Source: Bradyrhizobium sp. KBS0727 (GTDB taxonomy: Bacteria > Pseudomonadota > Alphaproteobacteria > Rhizobiales > Xanthobacteraceae). From it: DNA of 64,000 nucleotides. Location of the stretch: contig NZ_CP042176.1 in NCBI RefSeq assembly GCF_005937885.2, positions 6,753,501 to 6,817,500 on the forward strand, read 5' to 3'. Both the position numbers and the translations under genes were made by a program. Below the pieces are notes generated by a model. It did no database searches, had not been told where the DNA came from, and saw only the letters and a list, made by a program, of their open reading frames with translations. This document shows positions 60,373 to 64,000 of this stretch, in pieces. Every line of letters begins with the position of its first letter. Positions within the stretch are counted from its first letter, which is position 1.

Positions 60373-60458
60373 CGTCATGGCCGGGCTTGTCCCGGCCATC
60401 CACGTCTTAATACGCAGGCTGAAGACGTGGATGCCCGGCACGAGGCCGGGCATGACGG
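60373..60458. repeat. Palindromic repeat (CGTCATGGCCGGGCTTGTCC type)
   Basis: Outer pairs CGTCATGGCC...GGGCATGACGG and inner GTCCCGGCCATCCACGTCTT / GAAGACGTGGATGCCCGGCA. It lies between the TAXI binding protein and TRAP permease genes. Confidence 0.75.
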
Positions 60459-60476
60459 CAGATGTGGAAGCTGGCC

Positions 60477-61424
60477 CTACTTGATCAGCCCTTTTTCCTT
60501 GTAATAGCGGATCGCGCCGGGGTGCAGCGGAACCGGGCTGCCGGTCGCCGCGGTCTCCAGCTTGATCTCCTTGCCGGCCGCATGCGAATTCGCCAACTCA
60601 GGAAGCGATTCGTAGACCAGCTTGGTCATCTGATAGGCCAGATCGTCGGAGACCGCCGAACTCGTCACGAGATAATTGACGACCGCGGCGGTCGGGACGT
60701 CCTTGTCCTGGCCGGTATAGGTATTGGCGGGGATCGTCACCGAGACGAAGGGCGGCCCGATCTTGTCAACGGTCGCCTTGGGAACCGACACCACGGTGAT
60801 TTCGCTCGAGGTGGAGAGATCCTTCAGCGACGCCACGCCGAGGCCGGCCGACTGCAGCGTCGCATTGAGCTGGCGGTTCTTCATCAGGTCGACGGATTCG
60901 GCGAACGGCAGGTATTCGACCTTGCCCATGTCCTTGTAGGTCATCCCGGCGGCGGCCAGGATCGCGCGGGAGTTGAGTTCGGTGCCGGACTTCGGCGCGC
61001 CGACCGAGAGGCTCTTGCCCTTCAGGTCCGCCAGCGTCTTGATGCCGCTCTCGGCGGTCGCGACGATCTGGATGTAGTTCGGATAGATCGCGCCGATGGT
61101 GCGCAGCTTGTCGAGCTTGGACTTGAAGCCGGCCTCCTCGTCGCCGTCCCATGCCGCCTTGAGCGAGTCGCCGAGCGTGAACGCGATCTCGCCGCGGCCC
61201 TGCTGCAGCAGGATCAGGTTCTCGACCGACGCCTTGGTGGCCTGCACCTGCGTCTTCACGTTCGGAATCTTGTCGCTGTAGATCTTTCCGATGGCGACGC
61301 CGAGCGGGTAATACACGCCGGATGTGCCGCCGGTCAGTACGTTGATGAATTGTTGGGCCTGCGCGCCGGGCGCAGAAAATACCGTCGCCACCGCAACGGC
61401 AGCTGCAATCAACTTCGAATTCAT
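60477..61424 (-). CDS. TAXI-family TRAP solute-binding protein
   Basis: A 315-residue periplasmic binding protein with signal peptide (1-about 23, ending AQAQ). The TAXI hallmark FINVLTGGTSGVYYPLGVAIGKIYSDKIPNVKTQVQATKASVENLILLQQGRGEIAFTLGDSL follows, with ATAESGIKTLADLKGKSLSVGAPKSGTELNSRAILAAAG. Binds amino acids or dicarboxylates and hands them to the TRAP permease (58204-60312). GGGGAG precedes the ATG at 61424. Confidence 0.93.
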   Translation of the reverse strand: MNSKLIAAAVAVATVFSAPGAQAQQFINVLTGGTSGVYYPLGVAIGKIYSDKIPNVKTQVQATKASVENLILLQQGRGEIAFTLGDSLKAAWDGDEEAGFKSKLDKLRTIGAIYPNYIQIVATAESGIKTLADLKGKSLSVGAPKSGTELNSRAILAAAGMTYKDMGKVEYLPFAESVDLMKNRQLNATLQSAGLGVASLKDLSTSSEITVVSVPKATVDKIGPPFVSVTIPANTYTGQDKDVPTAAVVNYLVTSSAVSDDLAYQMTKLVYESLPELANSHAAGKEIKLETAATGSPVPLHPGAIRYYKEKGLIK

Positions 61425-61598
61425 GAGTAGCGTTCTCCCCTAAATTTCGCCGGGAAATTGGACGGACGGGAGACCCCGGTCAACCCGTCCAAAGGACGCA
61501 CGCGACGACCAAATACGCAGGGCTCGGCTGCCTTCGATAAGGGTGGCAGCCGCGCCGAATAATGAATACGGTCCGCCGAATTTTCAGGGGAACGATCT

Positions 61599-62600
61599 AT
61601 GGATTCGAACAACCTACGCCTCAACCGCCGCGCCGTGCTGACCGGCGCCGCAGCTCTCGGCGGTATGTCGCTGCTGCCGCACGGGGCGCGTGCTGCCGAC
61701 CAATGGCCGACGCGGCCGGTCAAGCTCGTCGTTCCCTTCGCGGCCGGCGGCACCACGGACATTCTGGCGCGGGTCGTCGCCGCCAAGGTGTCCGAGGAGT
61801 ATGGCCAGCAATTCATCGTCGAGAACAAGACCGGCGCCGGCGGCAATATCGCCGCCGATTACGTCGCCAAGGCCGAACCCGACGGCTACACCTTCGTAGT
61901 CGGCACGCCGGGCACGCACGCCATCAACCAGTTCGTGTTCAAGAACATGACCTACGACCAGGCCAGGGATATCGCGCCGGTCATCATCATCGCGCGGGTG
62001 CCCAACCTGTTTTCGGTGACGAACGCGCTGCCGGTGAAATCGGTCACCGAGTTCATCGCCTATGCCAAATCGAAGCCGGGCGAGTTGTTCTACGGCACGC
62101 CCGGGCTCGGCAGCACCGCGCATGTCTCGACCGAATTGTTCAAGTCGATGACCGGCGTCGAGATGACCCATGTGCCCTACAAGGGCTCGGCTCCGGCGCT
62201 GACCGACCTGATCGCCGGCCGCGTTCAACTGATGATCGACAATCTGCCGGCGGCGCAGCCGTTCGCGGAATCCAATTCGATCCGTCCGATCGCGGTCTCG
62301 TCCGCGAAGCGCTGGTCGGGCTTCCCCGACCTGCCGACCATCGCCGAAGCCGGCGTACCCGGCTACGAGGCATCGTCATGGTTCACGATCGGCGCGCCGG
62401 CGAAGACGTCGAAGGAAATCATCGGCAAGCTCAACGCCAGCGTCGACAAGTTCCTCAAGACCGAGGACGGCATCGCGCGCCTGCGCAAGCTCGGCGCCGA
62501 GCCGGCGGGCGGATCGCCGGAGGACATGCAGGCCTATGTGCTCTCGGAAACCGAGAAGTGGGGCAAGGTCGCCAAATTCGCCGGCATTAAGCCGGAGTGA
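61599..62600 (+). CDS. Bug-family (TctC-type) solute-binding protein
   Basis: A 333-residue exported binding protein: twin-arginine signal (LNRRAVLTGAAALGGMSLLPHGARA, to about 35), then WPTRPVKLVVPFAAGGTTDILARVVAAK and GGNIAADYVAKAEPDGYTFVVGTPGTHAIN. It is a paralogue of the 12119 protein and, like it, has no TctA/TctB partner nearby. Divergent from the TAXI-TRAP operon (174 bp). AGGGGA precedes the ATG at 61599. Confidence 0.92.
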   Translation: MDSNNLRLNRRAVLTGAAALGGMSLLPHGARAADQWPTRPVKLVVPFAAGGTTDILARVVAAKVSEEYGQQFIVENKTGAGGNIAADYVAKAEPDGYTFVVGTPGTHAINQFVFKNMTYDQARDIAPVIIIARVPNLFSVTNALPVKSVTEFIAYAKSKPGELFYGTPGLGSTAHVSTELFKSMTGVEMTHVPYKGSAPALTDLIAGRVQLMIDNLPAAQPFAESNSIRPIAVSSAKRWSGFPDLPTIAEAGVPGYEASSWFTIGAPAKTSKEIIGKLNASVDKFLKTEDGIARLRKLGAEPAGGSPEDMQAYVLSETEKWGKVAKFAGIKPE

Positions 62601-62601
62601 C

Positions 62602-63489
62602 CTAATCGAATTGCCGTAACGCCTCGCCGCGGGCAATCAACCGCTTCGCATTGGAATAGGTCGGCACCTCGATCAGCGATCCCTCGTGTTCGGCGCGGGC
62701 ATCGCCTTGCGCCCGCGCCGCCTCGAACGCGGTCACGATGTCGCGGGCGCGGCGCATCTCGTTGTCGTCGGGCGTCAGCACGCCGTTGACGATGGCGGCA
62801 TGCGAGGGATCGACCAGGCTTTTGGCGGTGTATCCCAACCGGCGGGCCCAGCGCGCGTCGCGCTCGACGCCCGGCGCGTCGCTCCAGGTGTAGGGGCAAT
62901 CGACCGCCACGACATTGGCGGCGCGGCATTCGACGATGAAGCGCTGCCGGCAATAGGCGAGCTCGACGCCATCGGTATCGCGTTCGGCGCCGAGATCGGC
63001 CGCGAGGTCTTCCGCGGCGAGCAGACAGGCGGTGACGCGCTTGCTGACGGCCGCGATCGCGCCCGTCTGCACCAGTCCGCGCGCGAATTCGATATTGGGC
63101 AGCAGCGCGGTCGAACCCTCCGCGATGCCATAGTCGCGCTCGAAGCGGGATACCGCGGCGTCGAGTTGCGATACGTGATGGGGCTCGGCGACTTTCGGCA
63201 GGCCCACGATATCGGGACGGCCGCGCATGACCGCGGCGAGATCATCCATGCCGTCCTGATCGAGCGGATTGACGCGCACTGCGACCACCGCACCGGCCTC
63301 GCGCCACGACGCGTAGAGATCCGGCGCCAGCATCCGCGCCTTCGGACGCAAGGCCGGCGGCGTGAAGTCCTCGAGTTCGTGGATCAGGACGTCGGCACCG
63401 GAAGACGCCGCCCGCTGCAGCACGGCCTCGTTGGCACCTTCCAGGAACAGCCAGGAACGACAGAGTGGTACCGGCCTGATCCTGCGCAT
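62602..63489 (-). CDS. HpcH/HpaI aldolase, CitE-like lyase
   Basis: A 295-residue CitE-like enzyme: LFLEGANEAVLQRAASSGADVLIHELEDFTPPALRPKARML, VRVNPLDQDGMDDLAAVMRGRPDIVGLPKV and KSLVDPSHAAIVNGVLTPDDNEMRRARDIVTAFEAARAQ are signatures. Such enzymes cleave citryl-, malyl- or methylmalyl-CoA type thioesters with Mg2+. Its stop lies next to the 61599 gene's stop (convergent). Thus uptake of a carboxylate and its lyase may be linked, by inference. Confidence 0.88.
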   Translation of the reverse strand: MRRIRPVPLCRSWLFLEGANEAVLQRAASSGADVLIHELEDFTPPALRPKARMLAPDLYASWREAGAVVAVRVNPLDQDGMDDLAAVMRGRPDIVGLPKVAEPHHVSQLDAAVSRFERDYGIAEGSTALLPNIEFARGLVQTGAIAAVSKRVTACLLAAEDLAADLGAERDTDGVELAYCRQRFIVECRAANVVAVDCPYTWSDAPGVERDARWARRLGYTAKSLVDPSHAAIVNGVLTPDDNEMRRARDIVTAFEAARAQGDARAEHEGSLIEVPTYSNAKRLIARGEALRQFD

Positions 63490-63524
63490 GGCGCCATTCC
63501 GGCTTCAGTTCACGGCGAAGCCGC

Positions 63525-64000
63525 TCACTCGAATTTCATGTCGACGCATTTCGAGATATCGGAGCCGAGGCCGGACGAGATGGTGATGCAGCCGCGCACC
63601 TTCAGTGCCGTCTTGTCGCTGGCCCACATCGCATAGCCGCCCGGTCCGAAGAACGAATTGGTGTTCGGCGCTTCGGTCTCGGTCGCGTCGAACGAATAGT
63701 TGCCGTCGCCTTCGAAGATGCGGGGCTTCTTGGTGCAGCCGCCGTCGGTCTGCACGTTGATGACTTCCTTGTTGTCCCGCGTCAGCGCCAGTGAGACCTG
63801 GCAGCGGAAATATTCGGAGGTCTTGGCGTTGAAGACATACGCATAGGACTTGCAGGTCGCGGTATTGAGCTTGCCCGCGCTCAATCCGCGGCTGCATGAA
63901 ATCCGCTGGTTGTTGGAGAGCTTGAAGTCATCGGCCTGCGCGGCAGAGGTCAGAGGAGCCAGCGTCATGAACGACAGCGCAACACCAAACCCGATTTTCA
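63525..64000 (-). CDS. Exported protein of unknown function (start codon one base off the edge)
   Basis: A protein of about 158 residues; the T and G of its likely ATG are the last two bases (64000-63999), so only the A is outside. Signal peptide KIGFGVALSFMTLAPLTSAAQA (to about 23), then a Cys-rich beta-type mature part (LSNNQRISCSRGLSAGKLNTATCKSYAYVFNAKTSEYFRCQVSLALTRDNKEVINVQTDGGCTKKPRIF...). Five to six cysteines, Asn/Thr-rich, fits a disulfide-bonded periplasmic protein. No family is recognised. Confidence 0.7.
   Translation of the reverse strand, partial: KIGFGVALSFMTLAPLTSAAQADDFKLSNNQRISCSRGLSAGKLNTATCKSYAYVFNAKTSEYFRCQVSLALTRDNKEVINVQTDGGCTKKPRIFEGDGNYSFDATETEAPNTNSFFGPGGYAMWASDKTALKVRGCITISSGLGSDISKCVDMKFE

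Overview
The window reads as chromosomal DNA of an alphaproteobacterium in the Nitrobacteraceae (Bradyrhizobium/Rhodopseudomonas/Afipia relatives). The evidence is high GC with GC-rich third codon positions, an NdvA-type cyclic glucan exporter, a DUF1013 regulator, an ispH-thrB-rnhA operon, many Bug/TAXI/NMT1 solute-binding proteins, and short palindromic repeats of the kind scattered through these genomes. No tRNA, rRNA, CRISPR array, intact transposase or integrase was seen. The genus is an inference from recognised proteins, not from a search.

Layout. 1-10.3 kb is a gene-sparse block of small exported or stress-type proteins. It holds a partial RND pump, a DUF305 protein, glutathione-independent formaldehyde dehydrogenase (fdhA), a DHA2 drug exporter, Dps, a SnoaL-like protein, Gly/Met-rich secreted proteins and a DUF1614 membrane protein. 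Four of its promoter regions share the inverted motif AATTAAA-N5-ATTTAG. 11-20.8 kb carries a LysR regulator with a Bug solute-binding protein, a frameshifted gene for a protein of 21-residue repeats, an ABC importer plus TauD-type dioxygenase under a divergent TetR regulator, and several small membrane or exported proteins. 20.8-23.3 kb is a scar zone: tiny coupled ORFs, a Tat-exported epoxide hydrolase, and the tails of two different transposases.

23.3-38.7 kb looks like core genome. It has nitronate monooxygenase and acyl-CoA synthetase (divergent), minCDE, a branched-chain-amino-acid-type binding protein, a thioesterase/SDR pair split by an inserted ArsR-SRPBCC + RibD-like cassette, upp, a second nitronate monooxygenase, a DedA-type protein and a hisE homologue. 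38.8-51.2 kb has an NMT1-like binding protein, ndvA, a D,D-carboxypeptidase, fadD, a peroxiredoxin, ispH-thrB-rnhA, a DUF1013 regulator with a clear terminator, and small PhnA-like, DUF6494 and lipoprotein genes. 51.3-64 kb has prpE, two TPR/LprI-like paralogues, an SDR, a TAXI-TRAP transporter with DUF1850, a second Bug protein, a CitE-like lyase and a final exported protein whose start codon lies one base past the edge.

Working together: the acyl-CoA enzymes (two fatty-acyl/AMP ligases, PrpE, thioesterase, CitE, SDRs) and the many uptake systems suggest a scavenger of organic and fatty acids. Interspersed palindromic repeats are frequent right of about 30.5 kb, and none of those families was noticed to the left. 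With the small orphan genes and transposase scars, this suggests the left third is more recently acquired or rearranged than the right.
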